Source: Desulfovibrio sp.
GTDB taxonomy: Bacteria > Desulfobacterota > Desulfovibrionia > Desulfovibrionales > Desulfovibrionaceae
Length of the DNA stretch: 53,336 nt
NCBI GenBank assembly: GCA_017396005.1
Contig: JAFQNG010000050.1
Span: 1-53,336, forward strand
Reading direction: 5' to 3'
Part shown: positions 1 through 9,173 of the stretch, in pieces
Position numbering within the stretch: the stretch's first letter is position 1
Layout of the letters: every line of letters begins with the position of its first letter
The notes under the pieces: model-generated
What the model was told of the DNA's origin: nothing
The model's database searches: none
What the model saw: the letters and a program-made list of their open reading frames with translations, nothing else
Position numbers and translations under genes: made by a program

Positions 1-2947
1 CACCAGAACCCATGCCAATGGCGATGGGCAGGGCACCCATAAGGGCGGCCATGGTGGTCATCATGATGGGACGGAAGCGCACATGACAACCCTCGGTGAT
101 GGCGGTCAGCGGATCTGTGGAGGGGTCACGCCTCTGTGCTTCCAGGGCAAAGTCCAGCATCATGATGGCGTTCTTTTTGACAATGCCCAGCAACATGATG
201 ATACCCACAAAACCGTAGAGATCCAGCTCCACACCAAACAGCCAGAGCGTGGCAAGAGCACCGAAACCGGCCGAAGGCAGGCCGGACAGGATGGTCAGTG
301 GGTGAATGAAGCTTTCGTAAAGCACGCCCAGCACCAGATAGATGACCACGATGGCCAGAATCAGCAGCCAGCCCATACCTTGAAGGGACGATTGGAAGGC
401 CTGGGCAGTACCCTGGGATTCGGCCGAGATGCTGTCAGGCAGCAGAGGGCGCGCTGTGGCCTCCACAGCGGCTACGGCCTCACTCAGAGCTACGCCGGGC
501 CGCAGATTGTAGGAAATGGTCACAGCCGGGAACTGCCCGTTGTGGTTGACGGCAATGGGGCCCACGCCTGGCGTCAGGCTGGCCAGTGTGCTCAGAGGTA
601 CCAGCTCGCCGCGGGACGAGCGCACATAAAGACGTGAAAGTGCTGTACTGTCCTGCTGAAAGTGTTTCTGCAGCTCTACAAAGACAGTATAGTCATTGCT
701 GGGTGCATAGATGGTGGAGATTTCGCGTGAGCCATAGGCCGACTGCAGGGCCAGCTCAATCTGTTGCGGACTGACGCCCAGGGCTGCTGCCCTGTTGCGG
801 TCGATGGTCACGCGCAGCTCGGGATTACGTATCTGCAGGTCGCTGTTGACATCCTGCAGCTGTGGCAGGGCGCGCAGGGCTTCTTCCACTTTCTGTGCGC
901 TGTCGTACAGGGCCTCCATATCAGGGCCGAACATGGTATACTGGTAAAGAGCCTTGGAAGAGCGCCCCCCCACGTTGATGGCTGGTGGTACACGCACAAA
1001 AACGCGTAGAGCCGGGGAAGTATTCAGCTCCCTTCTGAGGCGCTCGGCCACACTGTTGATGCCGGGGCGCTCCCCATGGGGTTTGGCATACAGCAGAAGA
1101 ATACCATTATTCATACTCTGGCTGGAGCCCACGATCCCGACAATGGAGTTGAAACGGTCAATGTGCGGGTCATTACGCAGCGTGTCGTCCAGACTGTGTT
1201 GCGCCTCCTGCATGCCCTGGAAGGAAATGCCCTGTTCAGCCTCGGTGGTAGCTATGAGAAAGCCCATATCTTCACTGGGCAGAAAACCTTTGGGCATGAT
1301 CACGCCCAGCCAGCCCGTGGCTACGATAAGAGCCAGTGAGGCCATCAGCGTGGAAAAGCGTCGACGCAATACCCAGGCCAGCGAGCGGGCATAGAGGGAG
1401 GCCATTCTGTCGAACATGCGCTCCAGAGCCCCGTACAGGCCCTCATAGCCTGCCTTGTGTTTTTGCCCGGCCTTGAGAAAATAGGCACAGAGCATGGGTG
1501 TCAGCGTCAGGGAGACTACGCCGGAACAGAGGATGGCCGTGATAATGACCACCGCGAATTCATTGAAAAGCCGCCCCACAATGCCACCCATGAAGAGCAC
1601 AGGGATGAAGACCGCCGCCAGCGAGATGGTCATGGAGATAATGGTGAAGCCAATCTCGCGAGAGCCGTCAAAGGCCGCTGTGAGAGGGTCTTTGCCCATT
1701 TCCTGATGGCGGACAATATTTTCAAGCATGACGATGGCGTCGTCCACAACAAAGCCCACAGCCAGGGTCAGTGCCATGAGAGAAAGATTGTTCAGGCTGT
1801 AGCCACATATGGCCATGACAGCAAAGGTGGAAATGACCGACATGGGTAAGGCCAGGCTGGGGATGACCGTGGCCGGAAGATTACGCAGAAAGAGAAAGAT
1901 GACCAGAACCACCAGAAAGACTGTCAGAATGAGGGTGAACTGCACTTCTGCCACGGATTCGCGTATGGTCTCTGAGCGGTCGTACTGTACCTCCACATTG
2001 ACCGAGGGCGGCAACTGTTGCTGCAGTCCAGGCAGAAGGGCACGGATGGCATCCACCACTTCCACTGTGTTGCTGCCGGGCTGGCGCTCCACGGCCAAGG
2101 TAATGCAGGGGGCACCACTGGTGCTCCATGATATCTGTTTGTCCTGCTCCACACTGTCCACCACTTCGCCCAGATCACGCAGGCGTACGGGTGCGCCGTT
2201 GCGGTAGGCCACTACAGTGTCGCTGAAGGTGCGGGCATCAAACATTTGCCCCGAGGCCTTGATGGAATGCGAGCGCTGCGCCCCTTCCAGCGAACCTGTG
2301 GGCAGCATGGAGTTGGCCGCAGCCACGGCATCGGCCACCTCATCAATGCCCAGGCCGCGTGAGGCCAGTTCGTCAGGGTTCAGCTGTACGCGCACAGCAT
2401 ATTTTTTCTGCCCGTAGATGATGACCTGAGCTACGCCCGCCACCATGGAAAGGCGCTGGCCGATGAGCGTATCGGCGTATTCGTTCAGCCGGTAGAGCGG
2501 CAGGGTGTCAGATGAGACGCGCAGGTAAAAAATGGGCATGTCTGCCGGGTTGACCTTACGGAAGCTGGGGGGGGTAGTCATGCTGGTGGGCAGCCGGCGC
2601 TGGGCCAGCCCGATGGCTGACTGCACGTCCAGGGCTGCCGCATCAATGTCACGGTCCAGCGCGAACTGTATGGTAATACGTGTGCGCCCCACGGCATTGA
2701 CTGATGAGATGGAGTCAATGCCCGCAATGGTGAAAAGCTCTTTTTCCAGTGGTGTAGCCACTGAGGCAGCCATGGTTTCCGGGTCTGCCCCGGCCAGATC
2801 GGCCCTGACCTGTATGGTGGGAAAATCCACATTAGGCAGTTGATTGACGGGCAGACTCCTGTAACCGGCAGCGCCGAAGAAGAGCATGCCGAGCATAATC
2901 AACACCGTGGCCACAGGACGGCGGATAAAGAGAGCGGCAATGTTCAT
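1..2947 (-). CDS. RND-family multidrug efflux permease (HAE1/AcrB-MdtB type), 3' part beyond window
   Basis: Inner-membrane proton-driven efflux pump subunit. The protein begins MNIAALFIRRPVATVLIMLG, the usual HAE1 start with a first membrane helix. About residue 400 it has the paired aspartates of helix 4 (GFVVDDAIVMLENI) that carry protons. Near the window edge it has the late RND motif RFRPIMMTTMAALMGALPIA. About 982 residues are visible of the roughly 1030 usual for the family, so only the last helix or so is missing. It is the last visible gene of the minus-strand series, 85 bp after trmL with a terminator-like hairpin between them. No periplasmic adaptor gene lies upstream, so the partner may be downstream, outside the window, or elsewhere. 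Substrate cannot be told from sequence. Confidence 0.9.
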   Translation of the reverse strand, partial: MNIAALFIRRPVATVLIMLGMLFFGAAGYRSLPVNQLPNVDFPTIQVRADLAGADPETMAASVATPLEKELFTIAGIDSISSVNAVGRTRITIQFALDRDIDAAALDVQSAIGLAQRRLPTSMTTPPSFRKVNPADMPIFYLRVSSDTLPLYRLNEYADTLIGQRLSMVAGVAQVIIYGQKKYAVRVQLNPDELASRGLGIDEVADAVAAANSMLPTGSLEGAQRSHSIKASGQMFDARTFSDTVVAYRNGAPVRLRDLGEVVDSVEQDKQISWSTSGAPCITLAVERQPGSNTVEVVDAIRALLPGLQQQLPPSVNVEVQYDRSETIRESVAEVQFTLILTVFLVVLVIFLFLRNLPATVIPSLALPMSVISTFAVMAICGYSLNNLSLMALTLAVGFVVDDAIVMLENIVRHQEMGKDPLTAAFDGSREIGFTIISMTISLAAVFIPVLFMGGIVGRLFNEFAVVIITAILCSGVVSLTLTPMLCAYFLKAGQKHKAGYEGLYGALERMFDRMASLYARSLAWVLRRRFSTLMASLALIVATGWLGVIMPKGFLPSEDMGFLIATTEAEQGISFQGMQEAQHSLDDTLRNDPHIDRFNSIVGIVGSSQSMNNGILLLYAKPHGERPGINSVAERLRRELNTSPALRVFVRVPPAINVGGRSSKALYQYTMFGPDMEALYDSAQKVEEALRALPQLQDVNSDLQIRNPELRVTIDRNRAAALGVSPQQIELALQSAYGSREISTIYAPSNDYTVFVELQKHFQQDSTALSRLYVRSSRGELVPLSTLASLTPGVGPIAVNHNGQFPAVTISYNLRPGVALSEAVAAVEATARPLLPDSISAESQGTAQAFQSSLQGMGWLLILAIVVIYLVLGVLYESFIHPLTILSGLPSAGFGALATLWLFGVELDLYGFVGIIMLLGIVKKNAIMMLDFALEAQRRDPSTDPLTAITEGCHVRFRPIMMTTMAALMGALPIAIGMGSG

Positions 2948-3004
2948 GACCTGATTATGCGGTCTGAAAAGCCGTCACACAAGAAAAAAAGTGGGAAAGC
3001 TCAG

Positions 3005-3028
3005 AAAAAACTGTCAGCCAGCTGGCTG
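3005..3028 (-). terminator. Terminator-like hairpin between trmL and the RND gene
   Basis: On the minus strand the palindrome CAGCCAGCTGGCTG is followed by ACAG and a run of six T. It lies just after the trmL stop, so it probably ends or attenuates transcription entering the RND gene. The stem is short (5-6 bp once a loop is allowed). Confidence 0.45.
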
Positions 3029-3032
3029 CCCA

Positions 3033-3512
3033 TCAGTTCCAGGCATCCAGCAGACCGGTACGGGCCAAGGCTGCATAGAGCACGATGCCCGCAGCTGTAG
3101 AGAGGTTGATGCTGCGCACCCCGCCTTCACGCATGGGAATGCGTATGTGATAAGGTGAGGCGCTCAGAACCTCTGACGGCAGACCACGTGTTTCCGGCCC
3201 GAAGATCAGACAGTCTTCGGGCTGGAAGGTAAAGTGCTGCAGAGGCACCGGTGCATGGTGTACTTTTGCCGAGGTCATGATCCAGCGTTCTGCTGCCGGT
3301 CTGTCAGGGCGTTTGGCAAAGGCGTGCCAGCATGGCCAGGTGAAAAGCCGTACATGGGGCCAGTAGTCCAGCCCGGCCCGTTTAAGATAGCGGTTTTCCA
3401 GCTTGAAGCCCAGGGGTTCCACAAGGTGCAGCTCTGTGCCTGTCGCTGCACAGAGGCGGGCCACATTTCCTGTATTGGGCGGGATCTCCGGTTCGAACAA
3501 AACAATGCGCAT
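3033..3512 (-). CDS. trmL: tRNA (cytidine(34)-2'-O)-methyltransferase TrmL (SPOUT family)
   Basis: Methylates the ribose of the wobble nucleotide of tRNA-Leu, using S-adenosylmethionine. At 159 residues it has the normal length of a minimal SPOUT enzyme. Visible motifs are NTGNVARLCAATG near the start, FGPETRGLP in the middle, and the C-terminal knot IPMREGGVRSINLSTAAG, all typical of TrmL/YibK. It starts with ATG three bases after the stop of the hydantoinase-family gene, so the two are probably translated from one message. The paralogue TrmH is longer and lacks this compact form. Confidence 0.92.
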   Translation of the reverse strand: MRIVLFEPEIPPNTGNVARLCAATGTELHLVEPLGFKLENRYLKRAGLDYWPHVRLFTWPCWHAFAKRPDRPAAERWIMTSAKVHHAPVPLQHFTFQPEDCLIFGPETRGLPSEVLSASPYHIRIPMREGGVRSINLSTAAGIVLYAALARTGLLDAWN

Positions 3513-3515
3513 GGC

Positions 3516-5267
3516 CTATTCTGCCTTCAGATCTGTCAGAGCCAGCTGACCGGCAATACCCGGCCTGGCCTGGCAGACTACGCGCATATCTTTGGAGCCG
3601 CGTCCGCGTTCGTCCAGCGTGGCAAAAATGTCAGCCTCCACCACTTCTACGGCAGCGTCATCTCCACCTGCCTGCGCCAGATGTTCTGTCAGCAGAGTCA
3701 CGGCGCGGGCTTTTACGTTTTCAAGTGTGCAGCTGCGGCTGATGCTTTCTTCCAGATCCAGAGCTGGCACGCGCAAAAGGGCGCGACCGGTATCGGCATA
3801 GATTTCAAGACTGTGGCTGGGCAGGGCCAGAGCCGCGCCCACAGCATTGGCCACAGCGCTGTGCGGTGGGCAGAATACTGGTATCTGCAGGGCTGCCGAC
3901 AGCCGTTCGCGGATGCAGTGGGCCGGGCCGCCCACCAGCCAGATGCATTCAGGGCGTACCTCGCGCACAGCCCGCAGGGCGGCCAGAGTATAGATGGGCC
4001 TTGCATTGATGCGTGTCACCAGTTCCTGTACAGCCTGGCTGATCTGGGTCAGGGCATCATCCACAGCCTGGCGGGCCAGCTCATTTGGAGCCAGACCGGA
4101 TTTATGAGCCAGCGCCGTCACGCCTTGCAGAGAGGCTGCAACATTGCCGCGTGTTCCTGTCATATCACCGGCTGGGCAGTCCAGCAGATTGAGGGCGTCC
4201 AGCAGAGTGGGGGATTGCCCTCCAAAGGCCATGGCAGGCCCCAGTCGTTCCGGCCCTACGCTGACCAGAGCTGACAGACTGTGCCCACTTACATGCAACT
4301 GCGAGTCTCCCCCAACGCCAATGGAGACACAGGCCAGGGAGCGCACCAGTGTGCGGCGGCCCTGCAGAAGCATACCTTCACGCTCCATGACGGGAGAGCC
4401 ATCTGCAAAAAGGGCCAGGTCAGAAGTGGTACCGCCCATATCCAGCAGCAGGGAGCAGCCCTTAGCGGCTTGTGGGCACAGGGCCATGACGCCCATGACG
4501 CTGGCCGCCGGACCGGAAAGGATGGACTGCACGGGTTCCTGTTTGGCCAGAGAGAAGGGGGCTGCGCCGCCGTCAGCCTTGAGCAGGCGCGGGGCCGCAG
4601 TGATGCCAAGATCTCGCAGAGCCGCCTCCACAGCGTTCAGAAAGTCGTTCTGCAGGCGGGCGACCGCGGCGTTGAAATAGGCTGTAGCTATACGCCGGGG
4701 AAAGTTAAGCTGCCCGGAAAGCGTATGCCCCATGGTCACGGGCAGAGCAGTGCCAGCAGCCCTGGCCATGGCCTGTTCGTGTGCGGGATTGCGTGGCGAG
4801 AACTTGCCTACACAGGCTACGGCAGTCACGCCTGATGTCTGCCATCGGGCAGCCTCGCGCGTCAGTGTCGTACAGTCGAGAGGGCTTACTTCTACCCCGC
4901 GGTGATCCAGACCGCCGGATACAATGCACACATCTTCGCCCAGGGCAAAACGGCGCGGGTCCAGGCCTGGCCCGGCCGAGAGGGCAAGACCCACTCTGTC
5001 GCCCCTGTCCTGAACCAGAGCATTGACCGCCAGTGTCGTACCCAGGCTCACCCGTTCCACCCGACGCAGAGCAAAACCGCAGCCAGTGGCTTCTGCCTCC
5101 TGCATCAGATGCGCCAGGACTCTGCGCACTGTGCCGGGCAGGTCTTCATGACAGGTCTCCACCTTGGCGGCAGCGGTCAGTCGCCAGGCGCCGTCATGCT
5201 GTGTCAGTAGTACCGCATCAGTGTGCGTACCGCCGGCATCAATGCCCAAAAGGCCCTTACAGTCCAT
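3516..5267 (-). CDS. Hydantoinase/oxoprolinase family protein (HyuA-like)
   Basis: Member of the ASKHA-fold hydantoinase A/oxoprolinase family, whose enzymes open cyclic amides such as 5-oxoproline or hydantoins using ATP. Motifs seen: GIDAGGTHTDAVLL at residues 8-21, SLGTTLAVNALV at 74-85, ILSGPAASVMG at 249-259, and the second phosphate loop LLLDMGGTTSDLALF at 273-287. At 583 residues it is a stand-alone HyuA-type protein; no HyuB partner is adjacent. It starts 14 bp after the Hsp70-like gene and ends 3 bp before trmL, so it is probably co-transcribed with both. The substrate is unknown. A role linked to the neighbouring chaperone pair is possible but not shown. Confidence 0.85.
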   Translation of the reverse strand: MDCKGLLGIDAGGTHTDAVLLTQHDGAWRLTAAAKVETCHEDLPGTVRRVLAHLMQEAEATGCGFALRRVERVSLGTTLAVNALVQDRGDRVGLALSAGPGLDPRRFALGEDVCIVSGGLDHRGVEVSPLDCTTLTREAARWQTSGVTAVACVGKFSPRNPAHEQAMARAAGTALPVTMGHTLSGQLNFPRRIATAYFNAAVARLQNDFLNAVEAALRDLGITAAPRLLKADGGAAPFSLAKQEPVQSILSGPAASVMGVMALCPQAAKGCSLLLDMGGTTSDLALFADGSPVMEREGMLLQGRRTLVRSLACVSIGVGGDSQLHVSGHSLSALVSVGPERLGPAMAFGGQSPTLLDALNLLDCPAGDMTGTRGNVAASLQGVTALAHKSGLAPNELARQAVDDALTQISQAVQELVTRINARPIYTLAALRAVREVRPECIWLVGGPAHCIRERLSAALQIPVFCPPHSAVANAVGAALALPSHSLEIYADTGRALLRVPALDLEESISRSCTLENVKARAVTLLTEHLAQAGGDDAAVEVVEADIFATLDERGRGSKDMRVVCQARPGIAGQLALTDLKAE

Positions 5268-5281
5268 GATCCCCCCGTATG

Positions 5282-7255
5282 TCAGCCTGTGCAGCGTACC
5301 TGATTGAGCACTGTCAGCCTGGCCATCATGGAGTGCAGGGCCTGTCTGAGCTTGCGCCCGGTCTCATCGGTCATGTCGCTGAGCACTTCGTCAAAAGCCT
5401 TGCCCAGGGCCTTTTCAATATAGGCCTTGTTCTTGGCAATGATCTTCTGGCGATTTTTTTCAGTGAGAAAGAATTTGGGCAGGCGGCGCTTCCATAAAAA
5501 ACCCTTGGCCACTCTGCTCAGGCCCCAGACGCCGGCAAAGGCCATGCCCCCGCCCAGCACGGCAGAGACAGGCTCACCGGTATGGGCAATGGCTCCACCC
5601 ACAGCATAGGCAGCGATTCCCGGCAGAACCGCCGTGACCATGAAATCCATGATGTTGAGAAAAGCCAGGCGCGTCACCTTGACACTGACAGCATCAAGAA
5701 AGTCCTGTGTCAGGGCGCGGGCTGAGAAGGTGAAGCGCGGGGTGAGAAAGACGCCGTTTTCCTTGAGCCAGACGCGGAAGCGTTGCTGCAGTTCGTATTC
5801 CATCTCAGCGCGCAGCGCTTCAGTTTTTTCTCTTATGACAGTCAGCAGGCCTGTATCGTTTTTGATGTTTTCAGTAAAGGCTTTTTCCAGCTCTTCTACG
5901 GTCTTGCTGTCTTTTTGCGCGGCCTCCAGAACAGGCATGATGTCGCGTTCCACAATACGCTCAGTACACAGGCGTACAGTCTGCGCGGCCTGACGTGAAA
6001 AGAGGCTGCGCACTATCTGGCAGGCCTCCTGCGCAAAGCCCTCAACCTTCTGTTCCAGCAGAGCACGTACCCGCTCATGTGAGGCGGCCAGTATGGAATA
6101 CAGAGCCAGGCCACAGGCTATGTCTTCATAGGTGCGGCGGCTTATGGCGCAGGTTGCGGCGGGAAATATCTCGCGGGCCATCTGACTGACAAAAAACCAG
6201 CGGCTGCTGCCCCCGGTGAGGATGACCTTGTGGATGTCGCGGCTGTCGCCTGCTGCGCGTAGTATGCTGCGAAACCAGGATAGAAGCCCGATACGCCTAC
6301 CATCCAGCAGATCACGGGCCTCGGGGCTCATGCCACCCTGCCCCAGATAGGGAGAGAGCATCTCCAGCATGCCTGGGCTGGCAGCATAGTTTTCTGCATC
6401 GCGGATGAAGTCTTCCCTGCTGTAACCGTGCACATAGCTTTCACGCGTCTGCCCGTGGGCATCGCGCCAGACGGCCCTCAGGCCGGAACCCTGTTCGTCT
6501 TCACGGGCTACCGCCTCGGAAAAACGCTCCTTTTCTGCCTTGCACTGTATCCAGTGAATGAAATATTCGCTGTCCGTGCCGGGGACCTGCCGGGCAAAAT
6601 CCGCATCGCGTGCACAGAAGACCTGAAAAAGCAGGTCATCGAACAGGCGGCCACCAAAGAGCGCATCGCCATTGCTCTGCAGGACTTCCATGCGTTCAAG
6701 GGTAGTGAAGTCACAGGTACCGCCGCCGAAGTCCAGAATCAGAGCCTTGCTTTCAATATCTTCAATATCCAGAGCTCCGGTTTGCAGGCAGGAAATCATG
6801 GCTGCGTCGGATTCGCGCACGAAGGCAGGCCGGGGCCAGCCTGCATCCAGGAAGCAGCGGGCCAGGTTAAGGCTGAAGTCCTCCCGTGTGCGTGAGGGCA
6901 TGCCCACATGAACCAGGGTGTCGGGTTCCAGTGTTCCTGCAGGCAGGGCCTCGCGCAGGCAGCGCAAAAAATCCGTCATCCAGCGCATGGCCTCGGAGTG
7001 ACCGTGGGCTATCTCGGGTTTGAACTGACATCGCAGGGAGCGCCGCACCTGCATGGCACGGTTGGTATGGTATTCGCTTTCAGCGATATTCCCTGCCAGC
7101 AGGGGTTTGTCATCTTCATACAGGACTACAGTGGCAATGCCTCCGGCATCGTCGCTGACGCGTGGCAAGACAAGAGGCTCCGGGGCATGACCTTCTCCGT
7201 CCGAGCCATAAATATAGGTATTGGTGGTACCCATGTCCATGCCAAGGATTTTCAT
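5282..7255 (-). CDS. Membrane-anchored Hsp70-like (DnaK-like) ATPase
   Basis: The first 400 residues have the actin/Hsp70 ATPase signatures: MKILGMDMGTTNTYIYG at the start, ALILDFGGGTCDFTTLE at about 171-187 and VILTGGSSRWFF at about 344-355. There is no recognisable DnaK substrate-binding beta domain. The rest is helical, with two hydrophobic stretches at about 531-557 and 563-583, suggesting a hairpin in the membrane, and a basic amphipathic tail. The ATG at 7255 was chosen because AGGAGG sits just upstream; an upstream in-frame extension to 7315 has no support. The start overlaps the stop of the preceding GrpE-like gene (ATGA), so the two are translationally coupled. Probably a dedicated chaperone pair; clients unknown. 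Confidence 0.8.
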   Translation of the reverse strand: MKILGMDMGTTNTYIYGSDGEGHAPEPLVLPRVSDDAGGIATVVLYEDDKPLLAGNIAESEYHTNRAMQVRRSLRCQFKPEIAHGHSEAMRWMTDFLRCLREALPAGTLEPDTLVHVGMPSRTREDFSLNLARCFLDAGWPRPAFVRESDAAMISCLQTGALDIEDIESKALILDFGGGTCDFTTLERMEVLQSNGDALFGGRLFDDLLFQVFCARDADFARQVPGTDSEYFIHWIQCKAEKERFSEAVAREDEQGSGLRAVWRDAHGQTRESYVHGYSREDFIRDAENYAASPGMLEMLSPYLGQGGMSPEARDLLDGRRIGLLSWFRSILRAAGDSRDIHKVILTGGSSRWFFVSQMAREIFPAATCAISRRTYEDIACGLALYSILAASHERVRALLEQKVEGFAQEACQIVRSLFSRQAAQTVRLCTERIVERDIMPVLEAAQKDSKTVEELEKAFTENIKNDTGLLTVIREKTEALRAEMEYELQQRFRVWLKENGVFLTPRFTFSARALTQDFLDAVSVKVTRLAFLNIMDFMVTAVLPGIAAYAVGGAIAHTGEPVSAVLGGGMAFAGVWGLSRVAKGFLWKRRLPKFFLTEKNRQKIIAKNKAYIEKALGKAFDEVLSDMTDETGRKLRQALHSMMARLTVLNQVRCTG

Positions 7256-8373
7256 CGGGCACCTCCTGTGTCGCGCTGTACATAACCCTTGATGATTTTG
7301 TCTTCGGACATGCACCAGGGCTTGAGAATATGGCAGGTGTCACCATCGCGCACCAGACCTACCATATCGTAGAGTCTGTCGTGCTCGGCGCTGTTCCAGA
7401 TCAGGATATCTGTATCTTCACCCTTGGCCAGAGCTGTGTCGTAGCCAACCAACGCCAGCTTTTCAGCTAGGAATCTGCGGGCGTCAGGGGCCAGTGTCTC
7501 CAGCATGTCAATGAGGTCCAGAGCCAGCAGACAATCGTTACGTGGGCATTTGACCGGGTCACGCTTGGCAGTGTCTGTGCCCTCCAGGCGGGCAAGGCGG
7601 TCTTCAAGTGTGGCCAGTCGCTCAAAAAAGTTCTGCAGCAGTTGTATACGGGCCTGCAGCTGCTTTTCCAAGTCATCTCGAAAGGCGGCGGCGTCCACAG
7701 ATGTGACCTTTTTGGAAAGCAGTACGAAAAGTACAGCAGCGCCCAGCAGAAGATAGAGACGTTTGAAGGGATTAAAGGCTGAAAGCCCACCGAAGATGGC
7801 GCCACGAATACTTGTCCAGGAACTGAGGCTGAGCATGCCGCCCAGCAGATCCAGTGAAAATTTGCCAAGCGCACCTAGACCCAGCAGACCCAGGATGCGG
7901 GTGCGCGCCCTAGGATGGGAGGCCAGGTATTCCGACAGCCAGCACATACCCCAGATGGTAGCAACGCGGATGATCTCTCCCCCCAGTGAGAGCCAGTCCA
8001 GTACGGCGGCCAAGGCTCCGCCCAGCAGATAGCCCGTCAGAATGACCCCGCCCAGAGAAAACCAGGAAGAACGCTTCTGATACAGGCTTTCGGTGGAAAA
8101 GGCTGGCATGTGCCGGGCCAGATCCCATCGCAGATCATCATTTTTGATGCCCCTGTAGCCGTAGGGGGCAGCACAGTAGTCTACCAGATTTTTTTTCAGG
8201 TCGTAAAGGACCTGAGCATGGCGGGCATAGTCAGAGGGGGCATCGGCGATGGCCTGGGCTGTTTCTGCAGCCCAGAGAGCCGCCTGTGTCTGTGGTTCTG
8301 GTGGCTGTGCCTCCTGCTGCAGGGAGAGTTCAGGCAGTTGTTTTTTGATATACTGTTCTGTTTGGGGCGTCAT
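7252..8373 (-). CDS. Membrane protein with coiled coil and GrpE-like C-terminal part
   Basis: A 373-residue protein with no clear family name. Residues 1-95 look soluble. About 104-215 contain several glycine-rich hydrophobic segments (for example SLGGVILTGYLLGGALAAVL and RLYLLLGAAVLFVLL). Residues 228-265 form a probable coiled coil (EKQLQARIQLLQNFFERLAT). The tail (about 280-373) contains HDRLYDMVG followed by CHILKPW and IIKGYV, a pattern reminiscent of the GrpE head domain, which also follows a long helix. Because the next gene encodes an Hsp70-like ATPase and overlaps it by 4 bp, I infer a membrane-bound nucleotide exchange factor. The start at 8373 has GGGAG upstream; an extension to 8646 is possible but unsupported. 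Confidence 0.65.
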   Translation of the reverse strand: MTPQTEQYIKKQLPELSLQQEAQPPEPQTQAALWAAETAQAIADAPSDYARHAQVLYDLKKNLVDYCAAPYGYRGIKNDDLRWDLARHMPAFSTESLYQKRSSWFSLGGVILTGYLLGGALAAVLDWLSLGGEIIRVATIWGMCWLSEYLASHPRARTRILGLLGLGALGKFSLDLLGGMLSLSSWTSIRGAIFGGLSAFNPFKRLYLLLGAAVLFVLLSKKVTSVDAAAFRDDLEKQLQARIQLLQNFFERLATLEDRLARLEGTDTAKRDPVKCPRNDCLLALDLIDMLETLAPDARRFLAEKLALVGYDTALAKGEDTDILIWNSAEHDRLYDMVGLVRDGDTCHILKPWCMSEDKIIKGYVQRDTGGAR

Positions 8374-8669
8374 GAGGGCTCCCGTAACGGCTGAAGAAGA
8401 CGGCTGTAATGCTTGCCGGTGCAGAACCGGGCATCTCTTTATGTAACGATGACTGACCGGGGATGCAAGAGCGGGCAGGGCAGGGTACTTGGGAAAAGGT
8501 CGAGTTGGGACAATGCTTTTCTTAAATTCGGCACTTCGCGCTGTCCCTGCCTCCTGAACTTCATGCCCTGGCTTTTCAGTGCACAAACCTTGACAATGCC
8601 CGTGCAACACAGGCACACTCATGCAAAACTGACGACTGTCTTTCATGCTGCTGCGATAAAGGAGAGCGC
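8374..8669. other. Divergent intergenic region
   Basis: Holds the start regions of the minus-strand chaperone series and of the plus-strand nuclease/exonuclease pair. A perfect -35-like TTGACA occurs at 8590-8595 on the plus strand, but no good -10 follows at normal spacing. No RNA gene or repeat was seen. Confidence 0.4.
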
Positions 8670-9155
8670 ATGGTGCGGGCTGTTTTGAAAATATTTTTGA
8701 TTCTGGTCATTCTTTGTTATGCTCAAATATCGTACGCATGGCAGGGTTATGTAGCCCGTGTGGAAGATGCCAATACCATCCTGGTTGGCAATACGCCGCA
8801 AGCACAGGATAATTTGACTGTAGTGCGCCTCTACGGCATTGATGCCCCAGTGTTGCAGCAGCCCTACGCCAAAGAAGCCCATGCCTTTTTGCAGAAGCTC
8901 TTACCTCAGGGCACGGAAGTCAATGTGGAGAATACGGGTGAAGCCAGTGATGGCACTCTGACGGCTCTGGTGCAGGTCAAGGCTACATCGGTTAATTATC
9001 AACTGATCATGGAAGGGCTGGCCTGGGTTAACCGTTCCACCTGTAAGGCGCTATTCTGTCGGCGCTGGTACATACAGGAGCACCGTGCCGTAGAGCAGGG
9101 CAGAGGCCTATGGGGTCTCAAACTGTCTACGCCGCCCTGGCAGTGGGGCCGCTGA
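8670..9155 (+). CDS. Secreted SNase-like (thermonuclease family) protein
   Basis: A 161-residue exported protein of the staphylococcal nuclease (OB-fold) family. Residues 1-23 form a signal peptide (hydrophobic core IFLILVILCYAQIS, cleavage probably after SYA). The family motif VVRLYGIDAP (51-60) supplies one catalytic Arg and an Asp, and KEAHAFL (68-74) supplies the general-base Glu. The stretch that normally reads D-R-Y-G-R is here ASDGT (92-96), so the second catalytic Arg appears to be absent. It may have weak or no nuclease activity and act as a binding protein. GGAG precedes the ATG. The next gene follows after 18 bp. Confidence 0.78.
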   Translation: MVRAVLKIFLILVILCYAQISYAWQGYVARVEDANTILVGNTPQAQDNLTVVRLYGIDAPVLQQPYAKEAHAFLQKLLPQGTEVNVENTGEASDGTLTALVQVKATSVNYQLIMEGLAWVNRSTCKALFCRRWYIQEHRAVEQGRGLWGLKLSTPPWQWGR

Positions 9156-9173
9156 AATGCTGAAGGAGCAGGC

